A stretch of 64,000 nucleotides of DNA from Tragulus kanchil (GCA_022376925.1 JAIOJX010000005.1:91051001-91115000); one strand, 5' to 3'. Numbered from the stretch's first letter, positions 32,665 to 44,514 are shown. Notes: a model not told the origin generated them from the sequence alone. Program-made: numbers and translations.

Positions 32665-34945
32665 ACGCAGGTTATATAGACTTCTTGGGCTGGGCGACTG
32701 AGTTTTTGTTTCTGTTTTTTTTTTCCCCTTCAGTTTTGAGCCCCAGGGGAGTCCCTCACTTGCCTCACCTTATTCCTGGTCCTGCTTGGATTCTGTGTAC
32801 TTCTAGGGAAGGTAGGATCAAACACTGGTAAAGAGCAGGAACCATTGGCTCTGCTACTTAGCTGTATAGTCTCAGGCAAGTTATCTGTACGTACTCTGTT
32901 GGTTTTTCCCTTGGAAAAACAGGGTAATAATCATACCAATTTTGCAGAATTTGCTTTGAGGAATAAATAGAATAATCCATGTGAAGAGCTTAGTACAGTG
33001 ACCATCAGAGAACAGGGCGCAGGCACCACTGGCCACCACACTGCTTGCCCTGTGGACCATTTTTGTTGTCCTCTGTGGGAAAATTTGGCGTGACTTTCAC
33101 AGGAGAAATTCATTTGTTTCCAGAACACAACCCGGTCATAACTTGGGGCTGTCCAACCTAAATGGCTTTGGCTTTGCGGTTGTTTGGAAGAGTTAATCAG
33201 AGGCCACATTATTCTAATGCTAATGAAAAGAATAAAGCCCCAGGCAGCAAACCAACCCCAGCCTCCTGTGGTTGCTTTTACATCAGTCCACGTCTTTCTT
33301 TGGAGGGGCCCGAAAAACATAACTGATACTGTCAGCTTAATAAACAACCTCATAAAGTCTCTTTGAGGAAGATGTATTATTAGAAGGGTGATTGTTTAAA
33401 ACAATGGCTCTTTCCAACTAGGGTAAAATGTAAGAACTCCAAAAAAAAATATATACCAAAAAAGGGAAGCCACATCAAAGAAATTTGAGAGTATAGAATC
33501 AGTGACCGGGAAACTGTTTCGATCTAGTCTTTCTGTTACTTGTTATGAGTGGGAAGATCAGTAAGAAATTACAGATCATTTTAGAGGCACATTGAGGATA
33601 ATTGTAGAGTCACAGGGAATTGTGGTTTTATTTCTTTTTGTGGACATCTATAACGGCTCTTTATTTTGTATTTCCACGGACCACCCTACAATCAGTATCT
33701 GCCTTACTTAACGGGGGACCACTTCCCCAAACTCTGTCTCGTTCTGCACAAGCTCCCTGGAGATCACCTTGAACACCTCAGTATAAATCCTACTCCCATT
33801 GATCTCACATGTACGCAGGTTATATAGACTTCTTGGGCTGGGCGACTGAGTTTTTGTTTCTGTTTTTTTTTTCCCCTTCAGTTTTGAGCCCCAGGGGAGT
33901 CCCTCACTTGCCTCACCTTATTCCTGGTCCTGCTTGGATTCTGTGTACTTCTAGGGAAGGTAGGATCAAACACTGGTAAAGAGCAGGAACCATTGGCTCT
34001 GCTACTTAGCTGTATAGTCTCAGGCAAGTTATCTGTACGTACTCTGTTGGTTTTTCCTTGGAAAAACAGGGTAATAATCATACCAATTTTGCAGAATTTG
34101 CTTTGAGGAATAAATAGAATAATCCATGTGAAGAGCTTAGTACAGTGACCATCAGAGAACAGGGCGCAGGCACCACTGGCCACCACACTGCTTGCCCTGT
34201 GGACCATTTTTGTTGTCCTCTGTGGGAAAATTTGGCGTGACTTTCACAGGAGAAATTCATTTGTTTCCAGAACACAACCCGGTCATAACTTGGGGCTGTC
34301 CAACCTAAATGGCTTTGGCTTTGCGGTTGTTTGGAAGAGTTAATCAGAGGCCACATTATTCTAATGCTAATGAAAAGAATAAAGCCCCAGGCAGCAAACC
34401 AACCCCAGCCTCCTGTGGTTGCTTTTACATCAGTCCACGTCTTTCTTTGGAGGGGCCCGAAAAACATAACTGATACTGTCAGCTTAATAAACAACCTCAT
34501 AAAGTCTCTTTGAGGAAGATGTATTATTAGAAGGGTGATTGTTTAAAACAATGGCTCTTTCCAACTAGGGTAAAATGTAAGAACTCCAAAAATATATATA
34601 CCAAAAAAGGGAAGCCACATCAAAGAAATTTGAGAGTATAGAATCAGTGACCGGGAAACTGTTTCGATCTAGTCTTTCTGTTACTTGTTATGAGTGGGAA
34701 GATCAGTAAGAAATTACAGATCATTTTAGAGGCACATTGAGGATAATTGTAGAGTCACAGGGAATTGTGGTTTTATTTCTTTTTGTGGACATCTATAACG
34801 GCTCTTTATTTTGTATTTCCACGGACCACCCTACAATCAGTATCTGCCTTACTTAACGGGGGACCACTTCCCCAAACTCTGTCTCGTTCTGCACAAGCTC
34901 CCTGGAGATCACCTTGAACACCTCAGTATAAATCCTACTCCCATT
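32665..34945 (+). repeat. Tandem duplication D10 (unit 1147-1148 bp)
   Basis: Copy A is 32665-33800, a 12-bp filler 'gatctcacatgt' is 33801-33812, and copy B is 33813-34945. Differences are homopolymer-type: 'tttttcccttgg' versus 'tttttccttgg', and 'ccaaaaaaaaatatatacc' versus 'ccaaaaatatatatacc'. Typical of noisy consensus, not mutation. Confidence 0.95.
33084..33800. other. Unrecognised content of D10 unit
   Basis: No gene or repeat family recognised; repeated at 34227-34945. A - strand frame of 140 codons (32931-33353) crosses the MIR and this segment and is regarded as chance. Confidence 0.45.
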
Positions 34946-35220
34946 CCAGAATCTTACCCTAGGGGCATCCTCTCTGAGTTCTGAGCTCGTGCCTGGCCCA
35001 TGCTGCCTCCTCTTTCTGGCTTTCCTTGGGGATCCCAGCCTATCTCCTGTAACATCTATTAATTGGAGTGATTTCTAATAGCCATTGTTATTTTTCTCTC
35101 TCTTGAAGCCCCTTCAGAACAGGAAGAGGACCTAAGGTTTTTGGGTATTCCCAGCAACCAGTGTCCTAGATGCTCAATAAACATTTGTTGATGGTGATGA
35201 GAATGATGTTGACAAAAAAT
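34946..35220 (+). repeat. L2-like LINE fragment
   Basis: 'cctcctctttctggctttcc' and the 3' end 'ctagatgctcaataaacatt' followed by 'tgttgatgg' match L2 3' terminal sequence. Diverged; left edge uncertain. Confidence 0.45.
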
Positions 35221-35475
35221 TAGACCGACTCTCTAGGCTCTTCTTGTGATTAAATTCTGAATTAATTTCAGGTCTATTGCATCAGTGAATGAAACCGAAA
35301 TTGCTCCCTACTTGGGAGAGCCAGCTCTGTTATGACTTAGAGTAACTCCCAAAGAAGTTCTAAGTTAGTTTATTCCTTTACCTTGATGCTAGTTTCAGAA
35401 AACACATGGGTAGGACCTGAAACCTGCCATAAGAAGGCTTTTACTACTTATTGCCATGTGTTGCCAGTCGAAGGT
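35221..35475. other. Unrecognised short stretch
   Basis: Nothing recognised between the L2 remnant and the L1 insertion. Confidence 0.4.
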
Positions 35476-35485
35476 TAACACTAGA

Positions 35486-36875
35486 CTTTTTTTTTTTTTT
35501 TTCACTGTTTGATTTTTTAAAAATTTATTTTAATTTTACAGAGTTTTGTGCTTACTGCCACACATAAGCTTGAGTCAGCCATAGGTATACATATGTCCTC
35601 TCCCACCCAAGTTTCCCTCCCGTCTCCCTCCCCATACCACCCCTCCAGGTTGTTGCAGAACCCCTGTGTAAGTGCCTTACAGCAGATTCCCTTTGGTTAT
35701 GTTTTACATACGGTAATGTAAGTTTCCATGTTTACTCTTTCCATACATCTTGCCCATTCCTCCCTCCTGCTAATGTCTGTAAGTCTATTCTCTATGTCTG
35801 TTTCTCCATTGCTGCTCTGCATATACATTTATCAGTACCATCTTTCTAGATTCCATATATGTTAGTATACAATATTTATCTTTCTCTTTCTGACTTCATT
35901 CTGTATAATAGGCTCTAGGTTCATCCACCTCATTAGGACTGACTCAAATGCACTTCATTTTATGGCTGATTAATATTCCATTGTAAATATGTACCATAGC
36001 TTCCTTATCCATTCATCTGTTGATGGACATCTAGGTTGTTTTCATGTTCTATCTATTGTAAATAGTTCTACAATGAATAATGGGGTACATGTATCTTTTT
36101 CAATTTTTATTTCCTCAGGGTATATGCCTAGTAGTGGAATTGCTGGGTCATGTGGTACTTCTAAGTTTTTTAAGGAATCTCCATATTGTCTTCCATAATG
36201 GTTGTAACTTTAATTAATTATTTATTTATTATTGGCCATTTTGGCTTTCATTGCAGCCACAGGCTCTTCTCTACTTGCAGGGAGTGGGGGCTACTCTCTA
36301 GTTGAGGTGGGCAGGCTTCTTGTTGCGGTGACTTCTCTTGTTGTGGAACTCGGGCTCAAGGGCACATGGGCTTCAGTAGTTGCTGCACATGGGCTCGGTG
36401 GTTGCAGTTCCAAGTTTCTAGAGCTCAGGCTCAATAATTGTGACTCATGGGCTTATTTGCTCTGCAGCATGTGGGGTCATCCTGGATCAGGGATCAAACT
36501 CGTGTCCCCTGCATTGACAGGCGAATTCTTTACCACTGAGCCACCAGGAAAACCCTATTCCTAGTTTTTTAAGGAATCTCCATGCTGTTTTCAATAGTGG
36601 CTGTATCAATTTACATTCACACCAGCAGTGCAAGAGGATTCCCTTTTCTCCCCACCCTCTTCAGCATTTATTGTCTGTAGATTTTTTGATGATGGCCATC
36701 CTGACTGATGTGAGGTGATATCTCATTGTAGTTTTGATCTGCATTTCTCTAATAATGAGAGAGCATCTTTTCATGTGTTTTTCTCTAATAATATTGAGCA
36801 TCTTTTCATGTGTTTTGGTCACACGTATGTCTTCTTTGGAGAGGTGTCTGTTTAGGTCTTTTCCCCATTTTTTGA
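35486..36875 (-). mobile_element. 5'-truncated L1 with exact 10-bp TSD
   Basis: T-run at 35486 (poly-A of the - strand element), 'acagagttttgtgcttactg', then the L1 3' UTR order through 'ttgatggacatctaggttg' and 'gatggccatcctgactgatg' to 'ccccattttttga'. Exact TSD 'taacactaga' at 35476-35485 and 36876-36885. Interrupted by a CHR SINE (36228-36555). A local imperfect repeat of about 35 bp occurs at 36751-36820 ('gagcatcttttcatgtgttt' twice). Confidence 0.9.
36228..36555 (-). repeat. CHR-type SINE nested in L1
   Basis: On + 'attggccattttggctttc', 'cttctcttgttgtggaactc', 'cagcatgtggggtcatcctg' and 'gagccaccaggaaaaccc' give an antisense CHR with long body. Both flanks carry 'ttttttaaggaatctccat' (36166-36184 and about 36565-36584), so roughly 45-50 bp of the L1 is duplicated around the insertion. 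Confidence 0.82.
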
Positions 36876-36885
36876 TAACACTAGA

Positions 36886-37440
36886 TTATTTTTAAAGTTC
36901 TCCCAAGAGTCCTTTCTTTCCCTCAGCTGCAACAGGACTGTAAGCCTAATTTGCCACTCTCCCTCCCTGCCCCGCTGCCCGCTCCCCCACCCCGGCGATA
37001 GCTTCCTGATTCACAAGGATAAATTTACTGAGGGGAGCTGGCAGGGACTGATTTGTACAAGTCATCAAAGGCGTGTTATTAAAAGATAATGTATTTCCCT
37101 AGCCAGGTTGGGGACTAATGTAGCAATAAATTGAATGAAGATGGCACAGATGGCTTACATAATGAGAAACCAGCTAAAGTAGAATTAGAAAACCTATTGT
37201 TTTTCAAGGGGGAAGGGCAGGAACTGAGCCATGTTCAACATTTGTTTATAAGGTTCCAAGTAGCACAAGAATCCAAGAGATGGGAGAAGGTACCTTTATA
37301 GTCAAGCTATCCCAAATTCATTGTTTTCTGCTTACAGTCTCACTCCTGTTTCTGGGTTTGGGGCCAGCACATCATGTTCTAGCTGACATTCCTGAGCACC
37401 TATGGATGTTGGTGGCACAGGTCCCTGGTTCCTAGTGCAT
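36886..37440. other. Unrecognised; local C-rich patch
   Basis: 36958-37000 is C-rich ('ctccctccctgccccgctgc') with few CpGs; not a CpG island. No exon recognised. Confidence 0.45.
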
Positions 37441-39830
37441 CAGGGTGCAGAGTGAAGGCTTTGAATCTGTCTTCTTACTTACCGACCCTGCTAAGCTGTT
37501 CACCCACTAGGTCTCCAGTTTTGGGGTTGATAATAGTACCCCATTGGGGTTGTCAGGATGAAATAAAGTCATAGTGTCATGAGCAAGTGTTCCTGTACCC
37601 ATGGCTCGGAAAGCCAAACTCTAATGACAGTAGGTGTTTGCAGCAAAGTCAGGGTTTATTTGCAGGTGCCAAGCAAGGATGCAGGAGAGGAGTCTCAGAT
37701 CCACTCCAACTTGGTCTTTGAGTGAGAGGTTTTTAAAAGAGGAAAAACAGAGAAGCTGGGGTTAATCATCATCTTGTGACATTTCTTAATTGTAGTTTGG
37801 GGAATCAGGATGTCTCTGGTTTAGGTTATCAAGGTCCATGACTCAAAGGTCTGTTTAACTCATCTTCCTGTGGAAAAAAAATCTGATTGTATGTTAATAA
37901 TGATTTTAGTACATTCATAATGTTATCAACAATACACTCTGAGAACAATTCAAGATGAAAAGCAGGATGAGGGACTCTGTGTTTTGGCTAGATGGGCCCT
38001 TGGATAGTTAGATGCATATTTCATGAAGAATTTCAATGACCTTTGGTTCTTGCATCTTCCCATACATAGAAGAGAACTAAAACCATTAACTTGTGATGTT
38101 TGTTCTTTTGTGATTAGCAGTATTCTTTGACCAAGATGTAATCTTGACGGCACCTATTTCCTACCCAGAAAAAAATTCATCCATACATTGACCACTCCCC
38201 TTCCTCTACAGAACAGTTACTCAGTGTTAACTGAGTGGGTGTTTCTCAGCCTATAGTGCTCAGGAAGACCCCAAACAAGACTTAAATGCACAACTCTTGG
38301 TTGTGTTTTTCTTTAAGTTAACGCTTGTAACAGGGGTGCAAATGTGTCAGTATTTTTCCCTCACTAGGCATGGGTCAGATGTAGTGATAAATTGTACCGA
38401 GTCAACTCTCTTTTCATAAGAAACTACTTTAGGAGAGTTCTGGGATCTAAAGAGGGCTTGGAAAGAGCAGGCCGCTCCCCAGAGAGTTTTCAGGTGAGGC
38501 TGGGCTTGACCTGCAGGGGAAACAGGTATAAGCAGTTAAGCCTTGAACTGGTTGTAGTGAAGCCCTCCAGGCAGCAGAGGGAAATCAGCTCCCCAGAAGG
38601 CTGCAGACCGACGGTCTGAAGAACCTTCTCCCACAGGGTGCAGAGTGAAGGCTTTGAATCTGTCTTCTTACCCGACCCTGCTAAGCTGTTCACCCACTAG
38701 GTCTCCAGTTTTGGGGTTGATAATAGTACCCCATTGGGGTTGTCAGGATGAAATAAAGTCATAGTGTCATGAGCAAGTGTTCCTGTACCCATGGCTCGGA
38801 AAGCCAAACTCTAATGACAGTAGGTGTTTGCAGCAAAGTCAGGGTTTATTTGCAGGTGCCAAGCAAGGATGCAGGAGAGGAGTCTCAGATCCACTCCAAC
38901 TTGGTCTTTGAGTGAGAGGTTTTTAAAAGAGGAAAAACAGAGAAGCTGGGGTTAATCATCATCTTGTGACATTTCTTAATTGTAGTTTGGGGAATCAGGA
39001 TGTCTCTGGTTTAGGTTATCAAGGTCCATGACTCAAAGGTCTGTTTAACTCATCTTCCTGTGGAAAAAAAATCTGATTGTATGTTAATAATGATTTTAGT
39101 ACATTCATAATGTTATCAACAATACACTCTGAGAACAATTCAAGATGAAAAGCAGGATGAGGGACTCTGTGTTTTGGCTAGATGGGCCCTTGGATAGTTA
39201 GATGCATATTTCATGAAGAATTTCAATGACCTTTGGTTCTTGCATCTTCCCATACATAGAAGAGAACTAAAACCATTAACTTGTGATGTTTGTTCTTTTG
39301 TGATTAGCAGTATTCTTTGACCAAGATGTAATCTTGACGGCACCTATTTCCTACCCAGAAAAAAATTCATCCATACATTGACCACTCCCCTTCCTCTACA
39401 GAACAGTTACTCAGTGTTAACTGAGTGGGTGTTTCTCAGCCTATAGTGCTCAGGAAGACCCCAAACAAGACTTAAATGCACAACTCTTGGTTGTGTTTTT
39501 CTTTAAGTTAACGCTTGTAACAGGGGTGCAAATGTGTCAGTATTTTTCCCTCACTAGGCATGGGTCAGATGTAGTGATAAATTGTACCGAGTCAACTCTC
39601 TTTTCATAAGAAACTACTTTAGGAGAGTTCTGGGATCTAAAGAGGGCTTGGAAAGAGCAGGCCGCTCCCCAGAGAGTTTTCAGGTGAGGCTGGGCTTGAC
39701 CTGCAGGGGAAACAGGTATAAGCAGTTAAGCCTTGAACTGGTTGTAGTGAAGCCCTCCAGGCAGCAGAGGGAAATCAGCTCCCCAGAAGGCTGCAGACCG
39801 ACGGTCTGAAGAACCTTCTCCCACAGGGTG
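37441..39830 (+). repeat. Tandem duplication D11 (unit about 1190 bp)
   Basis: Copy A is 37441-38633 and copy B 38634-39830. Junction microhomology is 'cagggtg'. Copy B lacks 3 bp near its start ('cttacccgac' versus 'cttacttaccgac'). The remainder appears identical. Confidence 0.95.
37570..38330. other. Unrecognised D11 content; possible LTR-like patch
   Basis: 37640-37860 ('gggtttatttgcaggtgcca', 'gtctcagatccactccaact', 'gaggtttttaaaagaggaaa') has the style of an antisense LTR, but no family is recognised and there is no internal retroviral sequence. No coding exon recognised. Repeated at 38760-39520. Confidence 0.3.
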
Positions 39831-40439
39831 GACTGACAGATGCAGCACGCACCGAGGCAGGTAAGGAGCCCAGAGCAAGACCAAGGCCTTTTTCGGAGCT
39901 AACTAGAGGGAGGTCATGGAATGCTGCTGGTTCAAAATGTCTGTTGAGGCAGCTGCAGGGTCACGCTAGAAGTTGACTGCATCCCTGAGGTGAGAGGAAC
40001 AGGGCTTCTCTTTTAGTGAAGCAGGGAAAGTCTGTTTTGGCTTGGCTTCTTACTAACTAAGCCAAAGCGCAAACTGTTTTACTGCTTTGGCCTTGGTTTC
40101 CTGATTGGTAAATTGGGAATTGGAAAGCCAGCCTTTCAGGGCATCTTGAATTTAAGAGGCAACCCATTCCTGATGGTAGGTGCACAGAAAGAAAGTGATT
40201 ATTAGCAACTCCTTCATTTTTACAGATAAGAAAGTTAACACTAGAGGAAGCCATCAGTTTGTGAGCTACGTCAGTGTGTATCCAACTGGAAAGTGCCAGC
40301 AATTTGTTAAAAATTTGTTAAAATTGCCAGAGAGTTTGTTAAAATTGCAGAATCTGGCCTGGTAGGCCTGAGTTGGGCCTAAGATGACATCTCTAACACA
40401 CTTCTGGGTTAGGCCTATGTTGCCTGTCCCAGGCCCAAA
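39831..40439. other. Unrecognised D12 content, possible old SINE/DNA remnants
   Basis: 'gccttggtttcctgattggt' near 40089 is MIR-like. The 'tttgttaaaa' triplet at 40305-40345 with 'ttgcagaatctgg' resembles MER5-type sequence. Both are too diverged to call firmly. No exon. Repeated at 40896-41504. Confidence 0.35.
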
Positions 40440-40440
40440 N
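40440..40440. other. Ambiguous base (n)
   Basis: Single n in the damaged end of D12 copy A; the other copy has t at the equivalent place. Marks an unresolved consensus. Confidence 0.99.
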
Positions 40441-41661
40441 AATGGGTGGCAACAACCCACAGAACACAACCTGCCAGGGTTGTGGGGAGACTTAAGTATC
40501 ACGGAGATGAAAGTGCTTAACAAATAGTCTTTAGGTAGGCCTCCTGTGAATTTGTTTGAGGAGCTGTGCCTTTAAGTCTAGCAAGCAGGGGTGCAAATGT
40601 GTCAGTATTTTTCCCTCACTAGGCATGGGTCAGATGTAGTGATAAATTGTACCGAGTCAACTCTCTTTTCATAAGAAACTACTTTAGGAGAGTTCTGGGA
40701 TCTAAAGAGGGCTTGGAAAGAGCAGGCCGCTCCCCAGAGAGTTTTCAGGTGAGGCTGGGCTTGACCTGCAGGGGAAACAGGTATAAGCAGTTAAGCCTTG
40801 AACTGGTTGTAGTGAAGCCCTCCAGGCAGCAGAGGGAAATCAGCTCCCCAGAAGGCTGCAGACCGACGGTCTGAAGAACCTTCTCCCACAGGGTGGACTG
40901 ACAGATGCAGCACGCACCGAGGCAGGTAAGGAGCCCAGAGCAAGACCAAGGCCTTTTTCGGAGCTAACTAGAGGGAGGTCATGGAATGCTGCTGGTTCAA
41001 AATGTCTGTTGAGGCAGCTGCAGGGTCACGCTAGAAGTTGACTGCATCCCTGAGGTGAGAGGAACAGGGCTTCTCTTTTAGTGAAGCAGGGAAAGTCTGT
41101 TTTGGCTTGGCTTCTTACTAACTAAGCCAAAGCGCAAACTGTTTTACTGCTTTGGCCTTGGTTTCCTGATTGGTAAATTGGGAATTGGAAAGCCAGCCTT
41201 TCAGGGCATCTTGAATTTAAGAGGCAACCCATTCCTGATGGTAGGTGCACAGAAAGAAAGTGATTATTAGCAACTCCTTCATTTTTACAGATAAGAAAGT
41301 TAACACTAGAGGAAGCCATCAGTTTGTGAGCTACGTCAGTGTGTATCCAACTGGAAAGTGCCAGCAATTTGTTAAAAATTTGTTAAAATTGCCAGAGAGT
41401 TTGTTAAAATTGCAGAATCTGGCCTGGTAGGCCTGAGTTGGGCCTAAGATGACATCTCTAACACACTTCTGGGTTAGGCCTATGTTGCCTGTCCCAGGGC
41501 CAAATAATGGGTGGCAACAACCCACAGAACACAACCTGCCAGGGTTGTGGGGAGACTTAAGTATCACGTAGATGAAAGTGCTTAACAAATAGTCTTTTTA
41601 GGTAGGCCTCCTGTGAATTTGTTTGAGGAGCTGTGCGCCTTTAAGTCTGAGCAAAGCAGGG

Positions 41662-42156
41662 AGGAAGTGCTGCAAAATAGAAGGAAATTGGTGGAGACCC
41701 TCTCAGGCAGAGTCCCCAGGTGATTTCCAACTTGGGTTACCTGGGGAAAGAGTTATTTCACGGGTCTGCCTGTGGCAGCTCCCGTAGCTAGGGTGTAAGC
41801 CAGGTTGCCAATCAATGCTGTTGGAGAAGGTTTCCTTAAGGTGGTGGCTGGGAGGCCAAGAGAGAGGAAGGCCAACCAAAGGAAAGGCTGCCCTTCTTTC
41901 TGGACCTCCACATTGGTAAGTTTATGGCCCAGAAAAGTACAGACTGTTCTCTGCATGCCCAGCAAGCACAAATTTTCAAGTTTTATGAGGACATTCCAGC
42001 ACTTACAGTGATATTAAAAATTTAATGCCTGGGCTTTGCTCAGCAAACAGTGTTCTTTTTGAAATGGAGCTAGATTCCTGCCCAAACTTCTCAGATGCAT
42101 GCTTATCTGGCACCTTGTTTAGGCTCTTCTTCCTGGGGGTAGTCACAGACTGCGTA
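41662..42156. other. Unrecognised single-copy stretch
   Basis: Between D12 and D13. Frames of 68-72 codons on both strands (41753-42011) overlap and lack family resemblance. Nothing else recognised. Confidence 0.45.
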
Positions 42157-42618
42157 GGGCAGACACTCATTTGCTGTCTGGCCTTGACTCATTTCATATG
42201 GCCTTAATTCTCTACAGGTGCGTCAGGGCACTAGGAAGTTCCTTTCAAGGGCCAGCTTATGGAATAATTTCCCGTCATCAATCTTTTATCCCAATGTCTT
42301 AATGGAATTCTCACTGTGCAGTTCCAGCTTCCTGTTAAGAGTCACAGCAGGATTAAGGAAAGAGTCTGAATGTACTTCACGTTAATAAGATCAGGTACCA
42401 AGGACATCTGTGATATAAATAGAGACTCGTTGCTTTTCAAGGCAATTGACGAGCTTTTAGGCAAAGGCACTGATTATACAAAAATAGATTAATCCCTGAC
42501 CCAAATGCAACACAAAATTATAAAGTCAGTGAAACTTGGGTTTGGTGTTCTATGCTCCTATTTTCAATAAAACCAACCTTAAGGATTAAATTCTTTTACA
42601 TTTATCATAATATCCTAA

Positions 42619-42790
42619 CTCCATGTTTCTCAAAGAGTGTCCAAAGAACTCCCTAAAGTCAGAATCATCAGGGTAGTTTATAAACAATGGATATCACCTG
42701 GCATCACCCCAAGCCATTTGAAATTGTGGAATTAGGGTCCTTAACCCTCACTTGTATGTAATTTCAATCCCTATGGTTTGAGAACCACTG
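42619..42790 (+). repeat. MER5A-like hAT element (copy 43752-43923)
   Basis: Inverted ends 'ccatgtttctcaaag' and 'ggtttgagaaccactg'; interior 'cctggcatcaccccaag' matches the MER5A middle. A non-autonomous hAT-Charlie relative, non-coding. Confidence 0.65.
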
Positions 42791-42800
42791 ACCTTTTTAA

Positions 42801-42833
42801 AAAAAATTTTATTGGAGTATACTTTATTTAGAG
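42801..42833. repeat. 33-bp retro-insert with about 19-bp TSD
   Basis: A tiny insert containing 'ttttattggagtatacttta' lies between 'gaaccactgacctttttaa' (42782-42800) and 'gaaccactgacttctttaa' (42834-42852), 17 of 19 matching. The insert resembles the last bases of an artiodactyl LINE/SINE 3' end. Copy at 43934-43966. Confidence 0.55.
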
Positions 42834-43052
42834 GAACCACTGACTTCTTTAAGAACAGTAGCTGGGTTGGTGAAGAGGATACTCTATGAATAGGCTTTTA
42901 GCTATAGTTTATCTCTTTATCTACATAAAATTTTACTTGCAGAAAATGTTACCATGACTAAAAGAATAATTAGAAAAATCTCTGGTGTAGTGTATAGAGA
43001 ATGGGTTTTCTTGGATTCAGACCCTGACTGCCAATTTTCTGCCATGCGATTA

Positions 43053-43240
43053 CCAAGGGTCAGCCAGCCTGTTTTAGTCAATAAAGTTTTATTGAAACAC
43101 AGCCCTGTCCATTTATTTACCATTCTCTATGGTTATTTTAGATATAATGGCTGAGTTGAGTAGTAATGACAGATTATAAGGGCTCCCAAGTCCAAAATGT
43201 TTGCTAATTGACCCTTTAAAAGAAGTTTAGCAACCCTTGA
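43053..43240 (+). repeat. hAT-type element, + orientation (copy 44186-44373)
   Basis: 'caataaagttttattgaaac', 'acagccctgtccatttattt', 'ctgagttgagtagtaatgac' and end 'tttagcaaccctt' follow the same family as 1359-1545. Near-terminal inverted bases 'aagggt' and 'accctt' remain. The 5' part has an internal deletion. Confidence 0.65.
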
Positions 43241-44386
43241 CTTAGGTGAGTTAAGGACTAGACCCCCGTGGGGCAGACCCGGTAGCGATGGGCAGACACT
43301 CATTTGCTGTCTGGCCTTGACTCATTTCATATGGCCTTAATTCTCTACAGGTGCGTCAGGGCACTAGGAAGTTCCTTTCAAGGGCCAGCTTATGGAATAA
43401 TTTCCCGTCATCAATCTTTTATCCCAATGTCTTAATGGAATTCTCACTGTGCAGTTCCAGCTTCCTGTTAAGAGTCACAGCAGGATTAAGGAAAGAGTCT
43501 GAATGTACTTCACGTTAATAAGATCAGGTACCAAGGACATCTGTGATATAAATAGAGACTCGTTGCTTTTCAAGGCAATTGACGAGCTTTTAGGCAAAGG
43601 CACTGATTATACAAAAATAGATTAATCCCTGACCCAAATGCAACACAAAATTATAAAGTCAGTGAAACTTGGGTTTGGTGTTCTATGCTCCTATTTTCAA
43701 TAAAACCAACCTTAAGGATTAAATTCTTTTACATTTATCATAATATCCTAACTCCATGTTTCTCAAAGAGTGTCCAAAGAACTCCCTAAAGTCAGAATCA
43801 TCAGGGTAGTTTATAAACAATGGATATCACCTGGCATCACCCCAAGCCATTTGAAATTGTGGAATTAGGGTCCTTAACCCTCACTTGTATGTAATTTCAA
43901 TCCCTATGGTTTGAGAACCACTGACCTTTTTAAAAAAAATTTTATTGGAGTATACTTTATTTAGAGGAACCACTGACTTCTTTAAGAACAGTAGCTGGGT
44001 TGGTGAAGAGGATACTCTATGAATAGGCTTTTAGCTATAGTTTATCTCTTTATCTACATAAAATTTTACTTGCAGAAAATGTTACCATGACTAAAAGAAT
44101 AATTAGAAAAATCTCTGGTGTAGTGTATAGAGAATGGGTTTTCTTGGATTCAGACCCTGACTGCCAATTTTCTGCCATGCGATTACCAAGGGTCAGCCAG
44201 CCTGTTTTAGTCAATAAAGTTTTATTGAAACACAGCCCTGTCCATTTATTTACCATTCTCTATGGTTATTTTAGATATAATGGCTGAGTTGAGTAGTAAT
44301 GACAGATTATAAGGGCTCCCAAGTCCAAAATGTTTGCTAATTGACCCTTTAAAAGAAGTTTAGCAACCCTTGACTTAGGTGAGTTA

Positions 44387-44490
44387 GTCTCTCTCAGCCT
44401 CAGTTTTGCTCATCAGTAATGAGATTAATAGCACCCATATTATATGGTGTTGAAATAATTAAGTGATATAATTAATGGAAAATTTCTATT
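44387..44490 (+). repeat. MIR SINE fragment
   Basis: 'gtctctctcagcctcagttt', 'gctcatcagtaatgagatta' and 'atagcacccatattatatgg' match the MIR core. Confidence 0.65.
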
Positions 44491-44514
44491 CTGATTTCTA
44501 ATAATAATACTGGG

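Larger units (their letters stand above)
30762..33083 (+). repeat. Tandem duplication D9 (unit 1158 bp)
   Basis: Copy A is 30762-31919 and copy B 31920-33083. Junction microhomology is 'gggaaaa'. I saw no substitutions inside; only the A-run at the start differs by one base. The unit holds a Bov-tA, a MER5-like patch and a MIR. Its right third overlaps D10, giving three copies: 31507-31919, 32665-33083 and 33813-34226. Confidence 0.95.
39521..41661 (+). repeat. Tandem duplication D12 (unit 1065 bp) containing an N
   Basis: Copy A is 39521-40585 and copy B 40586-41661. Copy A is damaged toward its end: an ambiguous base at 40440 ('cccaaanaatggg' versus 'gccaaataatggg'), 'cacggagatg' versus 'cacgtagatg', 'gtctttaggt' versus 'gtctttttaggt', and lost bases in 'gtgcctttaagtctagcaag'. 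The start also overlaps D11, giving copies at 38331-38633, 39521-39830 and 40586-40895. Confidence 0.95.
42157..44386 (+). repeat. Tandem duplication D13 (unit 1133 bp) with 36-bp filler
   Basis: Copy A is 42157-43253, filler 43254-43289 is 36 bp of GC-rich sequence present in neither flank, and copy B is 43290-44386. The filler contains two corrupted echoes of the unit start ('ggggcagac' and 'gggcagacac'), as if noisy reads were not aligned. The unit contains a MER5A-like and a hAT-like element. Confidence 0.94.

Noticed and set aside
37640..37860. Second LTR-like patch
   Set aside because: Same reasons; the apparent pair at 38830 is only the D11 duplicate.
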